From: Zygnema cylindricum
Taxonomy: Eukaryota > Streptophyta > Zygnematophyceae > Zygnematales > Zygnemataceae
Length of the DNA: 32,479 nt
Assembly: GCA_037447655.1 (NCBI GenBank)
Contig: JBBHKE010002801.1
Location: forward strand, 1-32,479
Direction of reading: 5' to 3'
Shown here: positions 1-9,780 of the stretch, in pieces
How the letters are laid out: every line of letters starts with the position of its first letter
Position numbering within the stretch: position 1 is the stretch's first letter
Notes under the pieces: generated by a model
The model's input: the letters and a program-made list of their open reading frames with translations, nothing else
Database searches by the model: none
What the model was told of the DNA's origin: nothing
Translations under genes and position numbers: made by a program

Positions 1-779
1 CATATGTCTATCTTCTTGTGGTGTTTGGGAATTGGTGAAAAAACGGTCCGTGTGGAAACTATGTTAGTCTACTTGAAGGAAAATAACATGTGATATTATG
101 TGATTATTATTTGATTATGTGGTAATCAGCTCATTGTTACTCGCACTTCGTCTCAACTCACATAAATCCAAAAATGGACATGATCGTTTATTCAGTTTTC
201 ATGCACAAATCCGTGCAAGTTGGGTAAAAGACAAATAGTAAGGCGGATTTTAATTTGTTTTAGAGATGCCCTTTCCTCAGGTGTACTTCCGTCGATAAAA
301 AGGCCTACTTTTGAACTTCGCTACAAATTAGGTGATAGACATGAATTTTTTAAGGTGACTTATGTATGCCGTGAAATTGTGCACACATTTTTCCTTTCCA
401 CGTGTCAATGCGTACGCCACTGAGTCCAACTGGCACCAAATAATGACGTTTCCTGCCTTTTTCAGGTTCAAACGTTGCTTGAGATTTTGGCCAAGTAACA
501 TGCCGTATGGGATATTTTTTGCTTGGAAATTCGCGCATATTGTACACCGTGTATCGTTGTTAGTGTTAATGATTTTTTCGCCACTTGAAACATCTTTTCT
601 CCTTGCACAATTGTTCAATGTTCAATTTGAGACCGTTAATCGGAAGCTGCGAATCTTACCTTTCAATCACAACCGTCAGATCCAAAATCCGACAGGCGTG
701 TATGGAGAAAAGATGCTTTTATGAGACAAAAAAAACATTAACACTAATAGTGATACACATTGTACCAGATAAGTACAGT
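1..779. other. Intergenic DNA, no gene recognised
   Basis: AT-rich sequence with short open frames on both strands, none with a recognisable motif, repeat structure or convincing splice pattern. A 120-codon plus-strand frame (362-724) has no domain I can identify and looks like chance. Nothing else is supported here. Confidence 0.5.
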
Positions 780-1390
780 AGGGTACAACGTATCAATATC
801 GAGAGAAAGTGAGGTAGTTTACAGAAATCTACGATTATCCGTACCAAACCGTACCGCTTATTTTGTTTTTATAAGAAAAACAACATTACAGAAAATCTTG
901 CCAATACTCTCCGAAGGTCTAGGAGGTAATATTGACAGTCAGATGTTCATCCGCGAGGGGTTCGCTTCATTTTCTCTGTAGCTGTCAACCTACCTCAAAG
1001 AGGTGGGTTGGCACATACAGAAAAAAAAAATCGTGACACCTTGGACGAATAAGCTACGTGCCACGATGGAAAACCATCTAAAAGTGACGAAATTTGCACA
1101 AATTAAAAAAGTAATCTCGAGACGGACCTTCGTCGCTCTATTTCTGGCAACGCTCTTCCGTCACACTATTTCCGGCAAAGGATTTTCGTCATGTTGGAAA
1201 ACAAGAACCCTAAAAAATGAGTTGGCGTAAAAGACTAGCGTTTGCAAAAAGTACAAAAGTTTTGTCGTATCATGACTTGGTACGCAGGTACATGGTACGT
1301 AAGTGAAGATTTGAAGTGGAATTTGTAAGATTTTTAAAAGATTTTAGATATCCGGTCAAAACCCACGTGGTGCCACTCAATGTATAACAC
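780..1390. repeat. Dispersed repeat, copy 1
   Basis: This stretch aligns by eye with 28120-28700 and, over its first part, with 30598-30810. Shared landmarks are a 'gaggta/gtttacaaaa' start, an 'acaacattacag' segment, a 'ctccgaaggtc' segment, a 'ccgcgag..ttcgctt' segment and, in copies 1 and 2, an inverted repeat (here CAACCTACCTC-AAA-GAGGTGGGTTG, about 986-1012). A later shared block around 1280-1320 contains 'tacgcaggtacatggtacg'. Copies are diverged (about 60-75% by eye). Transposon type unknown; no TIR, LTR or target duplication was found. Confidence 0.5.
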
Positions 1391-1689
1391 GTGGTTTACA
1401 GACTCTTCGTGATGGAACATCGACTCAATTAACCCGGCCCGTAGAGTTGGCCGTACGATTACAAAAACGACTGATGGAACCTGACCCTGATATAGTGTCG
1501 GCTTAAATAGTGTAGCGTACGGTCGGTGCCTGACTGTGCGAAGTCATACTTTAATAACTAAAAAAGTACAAAAAATGATTTAATACGGGTCGTTATCATG
1601 TAACAGCGTTTTCACAAACCGTGAAGTGCAAACGTCATAATGACGTGAAACTGTACTTTCTGTAAGATTTTGTAACTGTAGCTAATTTA
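1391..1689. other. Intergenic DNA, nothing recognised
   Basis: AT-rich, no open frame of note, no repeat shared with the rest of the window that I could see. Confidence 0.4.
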
Positions 1690-1856
1690 CACTAGAGATA
1701 TTCAGCGCTGATAATTATTGCGGAAAGAAACCCAAGTTATATTTATTGATAAATTATAGTATATATATATATATTTTTAAACAATTGTTTACCCAAATTA
1801 TAGTTGATAACGCTATTTTTTTTCTCATTTCTTTACTCTAATTACGATTCGCGGTG
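1690..1856 (-). mobile_element. Degenerate TA-flanked MITE copy
   Basis: The right end (about 1836-1858) reads ACTCTAATTACGATTCGCGG and runs to GCGGTG-TA. It closely resembles the terminal repeat of the 31612-32141 element. Internal sequence (an 'accCAAATTATAG' block and the AT run at 1757-1776) also matches that element in inverted orientation. The left end TA-CACTAGAGATA (1688-1700) fits only loosely and looks internally deleted, so the left boundary is uncertain. Confidence 0.4.
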
Positions 1857-2039
1857 TACTGAACTGTTTTCACTGATACACCTAAAAAAGGAAAGCAATT
1901 TTCTGTACTTTAGTCGTTTAAACGTTTTTGAAACTCATTTCTCAAGGTTAAACTCACATTGACCTAGATATAATTTATATGGGTTTCATCACGCAATCGA
2001 GGGTAAAATGCATAGTTGTTCACATTGTATTTTACTCAC

Positions 2040-2460
2040 GATTTTCAAACGCGGGAATAATACGTAGAAATCGGAGAAGTCAATTTGAAAAAGTCATTTG
2101 TGATTGTGAATCGTACTATTCCGTACATGTAAAAATATTGAATTTTACATGTACCGCAGTTTGTACAATTTCCGTCTCATTTCGTAGTAGTCCGTACATT
2201 TTTGGTACAATTTCGTACATTTTCTTTAAAATTTCTGTTAAGTTTACCGGACAGAAATTTCTACAAAGTGCAACCTATATTTTCCTCAAAGTCTGTACAT
2301 TTCTCATACAGTTAGCGTAAAATACTGTGCAGTTTCCGTAAAATGTCCGTTCAGTAAACCGGACAAGAAGTACATCACGTTTTTTCACAATTTTTTCAAA
2401 AGTCACGAATAATACGTAAAAATCGGAAAAAATGAAAAAATCGTGCAATTTGAACAACTA
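2040..2460. repeat. GTAC-rich AT block flanked by direct repeats
   Basis: About eight GTAC tetranucleotides fall within roughly 190 bases (2111-2300), usually as CGTACA or GTACATTT. The block is bounded by a diverged direct repeat: GGAATAATACGTAGAAATCGG at about 2053 and CGAATAATACGTAAAAATCGG at about 2405. A perfect 12-bp inverted repeat (arms 2123-2134 and 2143-2154, GTACATGTAAAA) sits inside. No protein is indicated; the 113-codon plus-strand frame here is low-complexity. Confidence 0.5.
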
Positions 2461-3150
2461 TGGTTCAACGACTTATATAAAACTTCCCATGCTTAACTAC
2501 TGATGCACATAAGCAGTACAGGTAAATGCATCAGAGCAAGAGGTTCAAAGATCCTTCACGATGTCCGTACGTTCGTATCACAAATCCTAGCTGGGTAGTA
2601 CTTCGAGATTCTAAGAACTTCAGTACAACTTACTGTACCGTTCAGGAAAAGCTTGCAACCTGAACAATACCTAGAAGCGTAAAATCGCGAGATTTACTAA
2701 GACTGATAGCCTATTCTCACCGGAAAAAAAATCACTTCCGCAACAGACGGGCGTTTGAATAATGTACAGCTTTCCGAGCACCGACTTTGTTGTTCTCTCA
2801 AGATATTTGAGGATATAGAAATCGGGTTAGGGTTACGTTTTTTTTTTAAACAGGCCAACGGTAAACCAAAAAAAAGACGAAGCAAAAACAACATCCAAAC
2901 GGCTATTTCATTGTTTTCACTGTCGTGCATGTGTCTAATCAAACCAAGAAACATGCAACCTAACCAGCTGGCGAGTAGAAAACGTGGAATAGACAACAAC
3001 AAAGCACATCCCGAAGCAAAAAGAATATAATACACAGTTAAAATGAATATGACAATGTGAAAAGAAAATAACAAGTGGAAAGGATAAAAGATGGAAGGTG
3101 AGTGGGAAGCCGAGGGAGAGATCCATTTATTCCCCCCCCAGCTCCTTAGC
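2461..3150. other. Intergenic DNA with a telo-box-like site
   Basis: A 125-codon minus-strand open frame (3074-2697) is very hydrophobic at its N-terminus but has no recognised motif; I do not call it a gene. The plus strand reads GGGTTAGGGTTACG at about 2824-2837, a telo-box-like motif (AACCCTAACCC on the minus strand) of the type found near plant promoters. No further structure is evident. Confidence 0.35.
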
Positions 3151-3560
3151 CTGCGGTAACGGATTCGGGTGCCAAATTTGAGGACCCGGGCGGATTCTTC
3201 AAATTCAGATTTTTTTCGGGCGGCCGATTCACAGAAAAAAAAAATCGGTTACGATCGGGTAAGCAAAAAACGAAAAAAATTGAAGGTTTTGTACTGTCAA
3301 TACTATCCAACGTTTTTGTACTTTGTACTCTTGGTATCGTGGAAGGTATAAGGGAGATGTACCACTAATTTTGTACTTATTCGGGTACGGGCGGGTACGG
3401 GTAGTCGCGAGAAATCGAGTTTCGGTTAAATTTTATTTTCGTAAACGTGTTTCGGGTAACGGTTAACAATTTAAGAGCGTGATATAACCCGGTCGGGCGT
3501 CGGGTACTCAGATTTTGAAAAAAAGTAACGGTCGGTTTCGGTTATTTAAAATTTTGACTT
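3151..3560. repeat. CGGGTA-rich block
   Basis: Repeated short G-rich motifs (TCGGGTACGGGCGGGTACGG around 3380-3400, plus CGGGTAACGG, CGGTCGGGCGTCGGGTA and CGGTCGGTTTCGG) run through an otherwise AT-rich stretch. Plant non-autonomous hAT elements often have CGGGTA-rich subterminal regions. I could not find matching terminal inverted repeats or a target duplication, so the assignment is open. Confidence 0.35.
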
Positions 3561-3650
3561 TTGCGACCTATGCCTCCCGGCTCCCGCCCGTAGAACAAAT
3601 ATTGTACGTGAAACAGTGGACGTCGTCTGACATCACATGTACGGAAAGTC

Positions 3651-4739
3651 TTATGACTTGTAAAAACCGTGACGTGACATGGTCTTTCTTTCCATGGACC
3701 ACGTCAACAGTCGGACGATTTCCTGTTATGAAAACGAAACAAGGACTTGTGGATTCGTCGGCTTGCGGATTCGTCGGCTTGCAAATTTGTCGGCTTGAGG
3801 ATTTGTCGACAGGTGGCAGAGTCAGAAATAGCCAAAGTCAATGCACTTACCTGGACAGTACTAATCTGGATATTGCTGCTGAATTTCTTTTCCGATTTAC
3901 TGCTGCTAATCTTGTCGTATCCGACCTGACAACATGACATAGTGATATTCCAGCTTGACTGCTGTAGATGATGACAAAATTGCCGTACTACTACTTGCAT
4001 CAGCAAGCCGCGCATTTTCTTTGAGAGAACGGAAGATTTGCATTTTGCAACCGTAAGTATGTTGCCACATTGACTGCCCAGGATCCCTACGAATGTAGAA
4101 TTTGCCACGTGGACACCTTTTAATAATATAATAGCCACATCAAAGTGTGAACTTGAAGGCGACCACTCAACCGCCCATTAATTCAGATTACGTACGGACG
4201 GCCGCTAACACCCCTTTTTGACAGCAACGGTTTTTTTTTGAGACGCCGCAACGGTGGCCGGTTCTAAAACCTACGGTTAGGGTTGTGACGTGGCATTAGC
4301 ACCGTTTTTTAATTTTTAGTGCATGGAGGAACCAAACCGACTATATTTTTATTTTTTTTGTCAGCGAGTCATTTTGCGTTTGTAAAATATCACAAAATAT
4401 CGTAGGCCGCTGCGTCGACTAACCCTAGGTCACCGACAAGGCAAGCAGTATAAACGCGAGAACCAATGAATTACAAGAGTCTATAAATAAAGTACGACGT
4501 CATTATGAAAAACAAAATGTGAATATGAATGCGCCAGCCCTTACCTGTTTTCAGAAGTGGTACATCTTTTGTCTCTATTCATCGCATCGCCACACGCGTC
4601 GACATACAGGTTGTTTGTGACATCCTGTACGGACAGCAAATTTTTGATGGAGGTTGGGTGGACACCCGTCAACCCCTGGTAGGGGCCTTGAAATTGTGAT
4701 TTTTCGTACAGTTCGGTTTCAAAGGTGCCACTTGGCACT
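3651..4739 (-). CDS. Candidate spliced gene fragment, unknown product
   Basis: Three coding-like segments on the minus strand join in frame through consensus splice sites. Segment 1 (4739-4545, about 65 codons) ends at AAAACAG/GTAAGG. Segment 2 (4073-3851) would follow a GGGCAG acceptor with matching phase (2 nt plus 1 nt) and ends at CTGTCCAG/GTAAGT. Segment 3 (3722-3651, 24 codons to TAA) follows a strong pyrimidine-rich acceptor, TTCGTTTTCATAACAG. Introns would be 471 and 128 bp. The upstream acceptor at 4740 (CTCAG) is weaker, the frame stays open beyond it, and no initiator ATG was found, so the 5' part is missing or unrecognised. I recognise no domain. The donor sites and in-frame joins argue for a real gene or a recent pseudogene. 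RNA evidence is absent, and the segment-2 acceptor is the least certain point. Confidence 0.4.
3751..3806. repeat. 16-bp tandem repeat, about 3.5 copies
   Basis: The unit GGATTCGTCGGCTTGC occurs twice exactly (3751-3766, 3767-3782), then as a diverged third copy (3783-3798) and a partial fourth. It lies inside the proposed 128-bp intron of the minus-strand gene candidate. Confidence 0.8.
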
Positions 4740-4889
4740 CTGAGGTTAGATTTCGCAATTAAATATAAGTACGACCAAATTCGGCAAACAAAATGTAAAA
4801 ATAGGGACTGGCTGCGGACAGCAGTGTTGTGCTCCGCTCTCTAAAGACTTTCAATTTTAAACGTGAATTTGGTGTGAACTGTGAAACTA

Positions 4890-5089
4890 CACCTTGAATC
4901 GTTATTAGCGTATAGAAATTATTGGTGTAAAGAAAAAATTAGCGTCATTCATTCTAATTTAGTGCAAAGGAGACGTGGCAGATTATGGTCCACGTCCTTA
5001 AATAGTGTAACTTATTATATTTAAGGTATCAATGTCAGAATTATGGGGTGTCGATATAGAGTACATAAGGCTAATAACAATTCACGGTG
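4890..5089 (+). mobile_element. Tc1/mariner-like MITE, 200 bp, TA target site
   Basis: The left end CACCTTGAATCGTTATTAGC and right end GGCTAATAACAATTCACGGTG are imperfect terminal inverted repeats, flanked by TA on both sides (4888-4889 and 5090-5091). The ends resemble the better preserved 31612-32141 element, which supports one family. No coding capacity. TA duplication and short length fit a Tc1/mariner-type MITE. Confidence 0.6.
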
Positions 5090-5404
5090 TACGTTTCAAC
5101 GTGTTTCTATTTTTGGGCTTCCTTTCTCCATTTTCCGTACTAGAAACCTTGCTAGAGGCAAGCTAAGGAGAGACGGGAATTTTTTAATTATATAAAGGTT
5201 AACCTCCATTAGGAGAACAGTGAGGGTGTTTCCTGGAAAAAGTGCATTTATGTATAAGAAGGCCTTAAAAGTGCATTCAAGTACAAAAACGTATTGTTAT
5301 ATTATTTTTAAAACATGATTATTGGAAATTCGGTAAGAATCTCCAACCAGTTGGGCAACAATCTCGACAGTCCGGTTCTTTGTTTTCGAAGCAAGCGTTC
5401 ATTC
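5090..5404. other. Flank left of the retrotransposon nest
   Basis: No gene assigned. A short coding-like minus-strand open stretch (about 5404-5308) ends at a TAA and abuts the copia C LTR. A segment near 5150-5185 (GCTAAGGAGAGACGGG) resembles 27769-27790, indicating another small dispersed repeat. Confidence 0.35.
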
Positions 5405-6409
5405 TGTAGAAAATAGAGGTATTTTCTAGTTCTTAACAGTGTAAAATTAAAACAGAAAAGCAGCAAAGGCGGCCTTCCTCTTACTCCTCTCTTAAGTCCC
5501 CACACTTGTCGCAATCATTATAGACTGGAGAGGGAGTCAAAGCCATGGCTGCCTAGGCTGTCTTAGGGAGAGAGAAGGGAGTCCAAGCTAGTTCCTACCA
5601 AAAGGTGGCTGCCGGAACAAGGATTTGATCCTGGTACCTACCTTCCGCCAGAGTAGCCGGTAGCCAATAGCTTTGTCCTATAGTCTAAGACCATTGCTAA
5701 GACATATAGGGTTCGATAATTATCTAAAGATGTAGACCTGTGAATTTCCATTTAACTAATGAAACGAACCGTTAGTGCATAGAACCTGTTGTACTTATAT
5801 ACAGTACGAAACAAATGGTACGAACATTTGTTTTTGACAACCATTATTTGAAGCCGATTTGGATCGGACAGCCATGGCGTAAGCCGACTTTCCAGAATGG
5901 CCGCTTTGGTGGTTTTCAGTCATCACCACATCGGATGACACGAGGCGACATCTCATGGGTTTGCGGAATCTCCGGAAGCTTCACAACAAGTTCAGATATG
6001 ACAAGCGTCACCTATATGGCCATGTCGTACAGCTATCGTACAAAAAGTACTTCGTCACCTGTACCTTTTAATACTGTACAGTCATCTAATTGGTTCGTAC
6101 TTAGGTAGTAGAGGGTTTAGAGAGGGATCTACGCCTTAGACAAATTAATATAGTCCTCTCTCTCCTAGAGAGCTCCTGTACAAAAGGTAAACTTTGACCA
6201 TTGATAATTTACTACTCAGGGGAGCAAATTAAACTATTCTTTTTGTTATCAACTTAGAGGAGTCTTGCCTTCATAAGGGTGAAGCTGGTCAGAGTTGTTG
6301 TCTATCAAGGCGGCAGATATACTTGCTCAAACTCAAAGGGGTTATGGTTATCATAGAATCTTCGTGTAAGCTGTTCTTTGTGAGGACTCATGGAGGTCTT
6401 AAAGTTTCA
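5405..6409 (+). repeat. 5' LTR of copia C
   Basis: Starts TGTAGAAAATAGAGG and ends TTTCA immediately before the primer site. Its first part pairs with 26013 onward. It carries the modules seen in the A LTRs: an antisense B box (5621-5631), a GTAC cluster (about 6025-6100), a paired W-box-like sequence (GGTAAACTTTGACC, 6186-6199) and the gag ATG near its end (6390). Confidence 0.8.
5600..5672 (-). promoter_or_regulatory. Antisense tRNA-like Pol III module in C 5' LTR
   Basis: On the minus strand an A-box-like stretch (about 5672-5657) is followed by a B box GGATCAAATCC (5631-5621) inside a T-arm-like sequence, then a TTTT run (5603-5600). The B box matches the Pol III consensus GGTTCRANYCC at most positions. 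No complete cloverleaf can be folded. Confidence 0.45.
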
Positions 6410-7138
6410 GGTTATGGGCCCACACTCTAGGGTGCCCATCTTTAACGGAACTGGCTTCATATACTTGGAAAGTATGATGACGAAGCTCTATGCGAGAAAC
6501 AATTTTGGGAAATAGTAAGCGGACGAGTGAGGCGTCCATCCTGTTTAGGCATCCCTCCAGGGTTTTGAGGAAACACGTTTGCCAAAGGTACAAATTTAGC
6601 TCCATCGGAGGAGACATGAGAAGGGGAGGTGGTGGACAAAAGAAAGGAGAAGGAGATAACAACACCTATAGCCACCGGTTTAGTATTTATCTCACGTGTT
6701 TCGAGGAACGAAGAAAATGACATTGATACCTGGGGTTACAACAACATGGCAGCAAAACACTTTATACTTAGCCATCACACAAGGACTTGCATCACCTCAT
6801 TTGCAAGTAGGAAGGGCATCCGATCTGTGGGTGGCTCTCATAGAGATGTACCGAAACGGTACAATTCAACAACAACAGCTCGAAAAATTGAGAATAGATG
6901 CATATGAATACAAAGGAGGAAAGATGCTAGATTTATGTAATGAGCTTGCTACACTCTTCATGGAATTAGAGAGTGATGGAAAGGCGGATAGTGAAAAGAT
7001 GACAGTAAACTGTCTACTCATGAAGTTGTCTGATGAGTATGAGAAAATAGTTAACCGGGTGCAAGATCTACTGGATTCCTTATAGATATGGAACTCCGTG
7101 GTATGGATGATTCTCTTCCGAGAAAATTGAAATTATGT
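6390..7138 (+). pseudogene. Copia C gag remnant
   Basis: Gag of an LTR copia element, broken by frameshifts. It starts with an ATG inside the LTR, reads through the primer site and shows the same VPIFNGTGFIY start as copia A. The best preserved segment (about 6700-7080) aligns with the A Gag domain: HLQVGRASDLWVALIEMYR, then YKGGKMLDLCNELATLFMEL, then the MKLSDEYEKIVNRVQDL stretch. The frame is lost between about 6470 and 6700. Homology stops at about 7138, before the zinc knuckle, where an antisense LTR fragment begins. It cannot encode a working Gag. Confidence 0.8.
6410..6423 (+). promoter_or_regulatory. Primer binding site of copia C (half-tRNA iMet type)
   Basis: GGTTATGGGCCCAC follows the LTR directly. 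It is complementary to the anticodon arm of plant initiator tRNA-Met, as in elements A and D. Confidence 0.7.
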
Positions 7139-7141
7139 GGG

Positions 7142-7706
7142 CTCCGTTGCCCCACAGAATGCACAATTCACAAGTAGCCACTAGAATAGCATCAACCCAC
7201 TTTGGTTTCCCCAATAATAACTGCCACCCTGGCAGACAATGACTCTGACCAGCCTCACCCATGTGAGGACAAGACTCCCCTCAGTCTAACGCAAAAAGAA
7301 TCACTGAATTTGCTCCCCTGAGCAATTAGTTATGGCTGGCCAAAGACAACCTATCTATACTAAAAGTCACCTGGAGAGAGGCGCCTCAAATATTACGAAG
7401 TCCTAGTCTGCCTACTCTCAGCTACCTATTACTATACCCTAGTCCAATAGGAACACTATATAGTACAAGAAGGTACAATGGGAGATGTACTTATTGTACG
7501 TACATTGTACGACATGGTCTACCATCTTCTCCGGTATCAAATAATGCGGCGCCACGTGGCACCGTGCGACGAAATCTCCAAATGCCGCCAAAAGCTCACT
7601 TCGGGTGGCAGCTACAATGTTGGCCGTCCGATCAAAACATATTTTACACGGTTCAGATTCGCGTATGTGCATGAGTTGTTCATCTTAGTGAGTTTGGTGT
7701 GAATTT
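7142..7706 (-). mobile_element. Antisense copia LTR fragment
   Basis: Read on the minus strand, this matches the 3' half of the A/C-type LTRs: a GATCGGACGGCC block, a CCACGTGGC-like element, the CTCAGGGGAGCAAATT motif and CCAGGGTGGCAG. It stops a few tens of bases before the LTR terminus. The match fades beyond about 7640. It is truncated at both ends and has no target duplication. The solo LTR at 7707 inserted beside or into it. Confidence 0.65.
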
Positions 7707-8772
7707 TTTAGAAATTGATGGTTTGTTTTTAAGTATTTTCTAGGTCTAAATAGAAATATAGAAAGAAGCCAAGGCAGTCTATCTCTAACTTCTCTCTCCA
7801 ACTCTCACACTTGTGGCAGTCATTGAGAAATTCGAGAGGAAGCTAGAGCTATGGCTACCTAGGCTATCCAGAGGTTTAGGGGAAATATATTAGTTTATTT
7901 ACCATTAGGGGTTTATTTACTAAAAAGATATATGTTGCACCCAGGATTTGATCCTACTACCTGCCGAGACTGTAAGCACCCGGTAGCCGGTAGCCTTATC
8001 CGTTAAGTCTAGAACTAGTGTTACGTACTATAAGGTTTGATATTTATTTAAACAGTTCCACCTAGGATAATTCATTTAACTGAAACTGTTTACGGGATAC
8101 ATAGATCCTGTAATGTAAAAGTACTGATTACGGTATGTATAAGAAACGAGTACCGCGCATTTGTTTCTTTAACGAAACAAATACCGCGCAAGTATTTATG
8201 ACGGCTCTGATTGAAATCTGCATTCAATCGGACGGCCGGGAAGAAAGCCGAGATCGCGAAAGAGATTCTCGGCGGTTTATGGTCATCGCCACATCGAATG
8301 ACATGTGGCAAAAATACGTTGGATCGCGGTATCTCCGGGGATTATGGCACCGAATCCGGATATGACATGTGTCGACTTTTAGGCCATGTCGTACATGTCC
8401 GTACCTAAAGTACACCGACAGCTGTACTTTTGAGTACGGAACTCAATTCTGATTTGCTCCGTACATCAGTAGATAGAGTCTGTGAGAGAGATAGGACTTA
8501 GAAAAATTAGTAGATAGGACCCTCTCTCCCAGAGAGCTTCTGTAAAAAAGGTCAACTTTGACCCTCCATAACTTACTGCTCAGGGGAGCAAATTCAGAGA
8601 TTTTTTTTGCTATCGACTCAGAGGAGTCTTGCCTTCACAAGGGTGAAGGTAGTCAAAGTTTTTGTTTGCCAGGGTGGCAGTCGTTCTTGCTGAAACACAA
8701 AGGGGCAGGGTTATCTTAGAGGCTTCTTAGAAGCTCTCCATTCTGTGGACTTATGTAGGTCTCAGAGTTTCA
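7707..8772 (+). mobile_element. Solo LTR of the copia A family, TSD AATTT
   Basis: A 1066-bp sequence collinear with the A LTR from start (here TTTAGAAATT, the terminal TG mutated) to end (GTCTCAGAGTTTCA). It is flanked by exact 5-bp duplications AATTT at 7702-7706 and 8773-8777. No internal region is attached, so it most likely arose by LTR-LTR recombination. It retains the antisense B box (7944-7954), the GTAC cluster and GGTCAACTTTGACC (8550-8563). Confidence 0.88.
7922..8002 (-). promoter_or_regulatory. Antisense tRNA-like Pol III module in solo LTR
   Basis: Minus strand: A-box-like CGGATAAGGCTACCGG (8002-7987), B box GGATCAAATCC (7954-7944), then TTTTT (7926-7922). Same order and spacing as in the other LTRs. 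Confidence 0.45.
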
Positions 8773-8829
8773 AATTTGCCGTCGTATCACAGTCTAATTA
8801 CGTTCAAATCTAATGAGTTCACTTCTTTG

Positions 8830-8908
8830 TAGTGCCTTAATGGTTAAGGCGCTCGGCTATATAGAATCAAGAGGTTTGAGGTTTAAATCCAGCAGTCGAC
8901 ACTATTTT
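8830..8908 (+). other. tRNA-like sequence, probable SINE or tRNA pseudogene
   Basis: A perfect A box (TGGTTAAGGCG, 8841-8851) lies 28 bases before a near-perfect B box (GGTTTAAATCC, 8880-8890). A TTTT run follows at 8905-8908. TAGTG/CACTA at the two ends can pair. The T-arm does not fold well, so this is not a credible functional tRNA. It lies in 196 bases of otherwise unassigned DNA between the solo LTR and copia B. Confidence 0.4.
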
Positions 8909-8968
8909 GGTAAAAATGCCCTCTACTTCAGTCTACCACCTTTCTGAATAGCGTGGCAGCCATGGCGT

Positions 8969-9205
8969 TGTTCAAATCACTAGATTTAGGGGAGTTATTT
9001 TTTAGGTCTTAATTAGTTAAATTAGCTAAAAGAAAAAGCACAGGCAGCCTGCCTCCACCTTCTCTTTCTAGCACCCATACTTGTTTTAGTCACTGAAGGA
9101 GAGAGAGGGCCGTGGAGCCATGGCTGCCTTAGCTCTTTAGGCAGGGCTAAAGAGAGTGACCTAAGTCACTCTCAACCAAAAAGGTTAAGTCCGGTAGGAC
9201 TCGAA
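8969..9205 (+). repeat. 5' LTR of copia B, left part
   Basis: The first 237 bases of the LTR, aligned with 21735-21979. It ends at the target site duplication TCGAA (9201-9205) of copia A. Confidence 0.85.
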
Positions 9206-9403
9206 TGTAGAAATTAATGGTTTTTTAGTATTTTCTAGGTCTAAATAGAAACAAAGAAGCCGAGGCAGTCTACCTCTAACTTCTCTCTCCAACTCTCAAA
9301 CTTGTCGCAGTCACTGAGAAATTGGAGAGGAAGCTAGAGCCATGGCTACCTAAGCTATCCTCAGGTTTACGGGAAATTTATATTAGTCTACGGATTAATT
9401 ACT

Positions 9404-9482
9404 AAAAGGTATATGCCGGCGGCAGGATTTGATCCTGGTACCTGCCGGCCGACAGCTAGGAGATAGCCGGTAGCCTTAGCCG
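9404..9482 (-). promoter_or_regulatory. Antisense tRNA-like Pol III module in A 5' LTR
   Basis: Minus strand: A-box-like CGGCTAAGGCTACCGG (9482-9467), B box GGATCAAATCC (9435-9425) within a CCAGG-loop-CCTG(C) T-arm-like stem, then TTTT (9407-9404). An identical copy occupies 14806-14884 in the 3' LTR. Confidence 0.45.
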
Positions 9483-9780
9483 TTAAGTCTAGAGGTACTG
9501 ATGCGTAGTATGTAGTACGATAATTATTTATACAGATACACGGAGGATAATTCATTTAACTGTAACTGTTTACGGGACACATAGATCTGGTAATGTAAAA
9601 GTACGGATTACGGTACGGATAAGAAATCAATACCGCGCATTGATTTCGTAAGCGAAACAAATACCGCGCATGTATTTATTACGGCTACGATCAAAAACGA
9701 GTTTAATCGGACGGCCGGAAATTGCGCCGAGATCGCGGAAGGAGAATTCGGCGGTTTGTGGGCAGCGCCACATCGGATAA

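Noticed and set aside
2697-3074. 125-codon hydrophobic minus-strand frame
   Set aside because: No domain, arises from T-rich DNA, no splice or start context; not called as a gene.
3751-3806. CRISPR-like or regulatory array
   Set aside because: Only about 3.5 contiguous units without spacers; a simple tandem duplication.
5400-5404. Target duplication for copia C
   Set aside because: CATTC on the left does not match TATCT on the right; the right LTR end is mutated or slightly truncated, so no duplication can be claimed.
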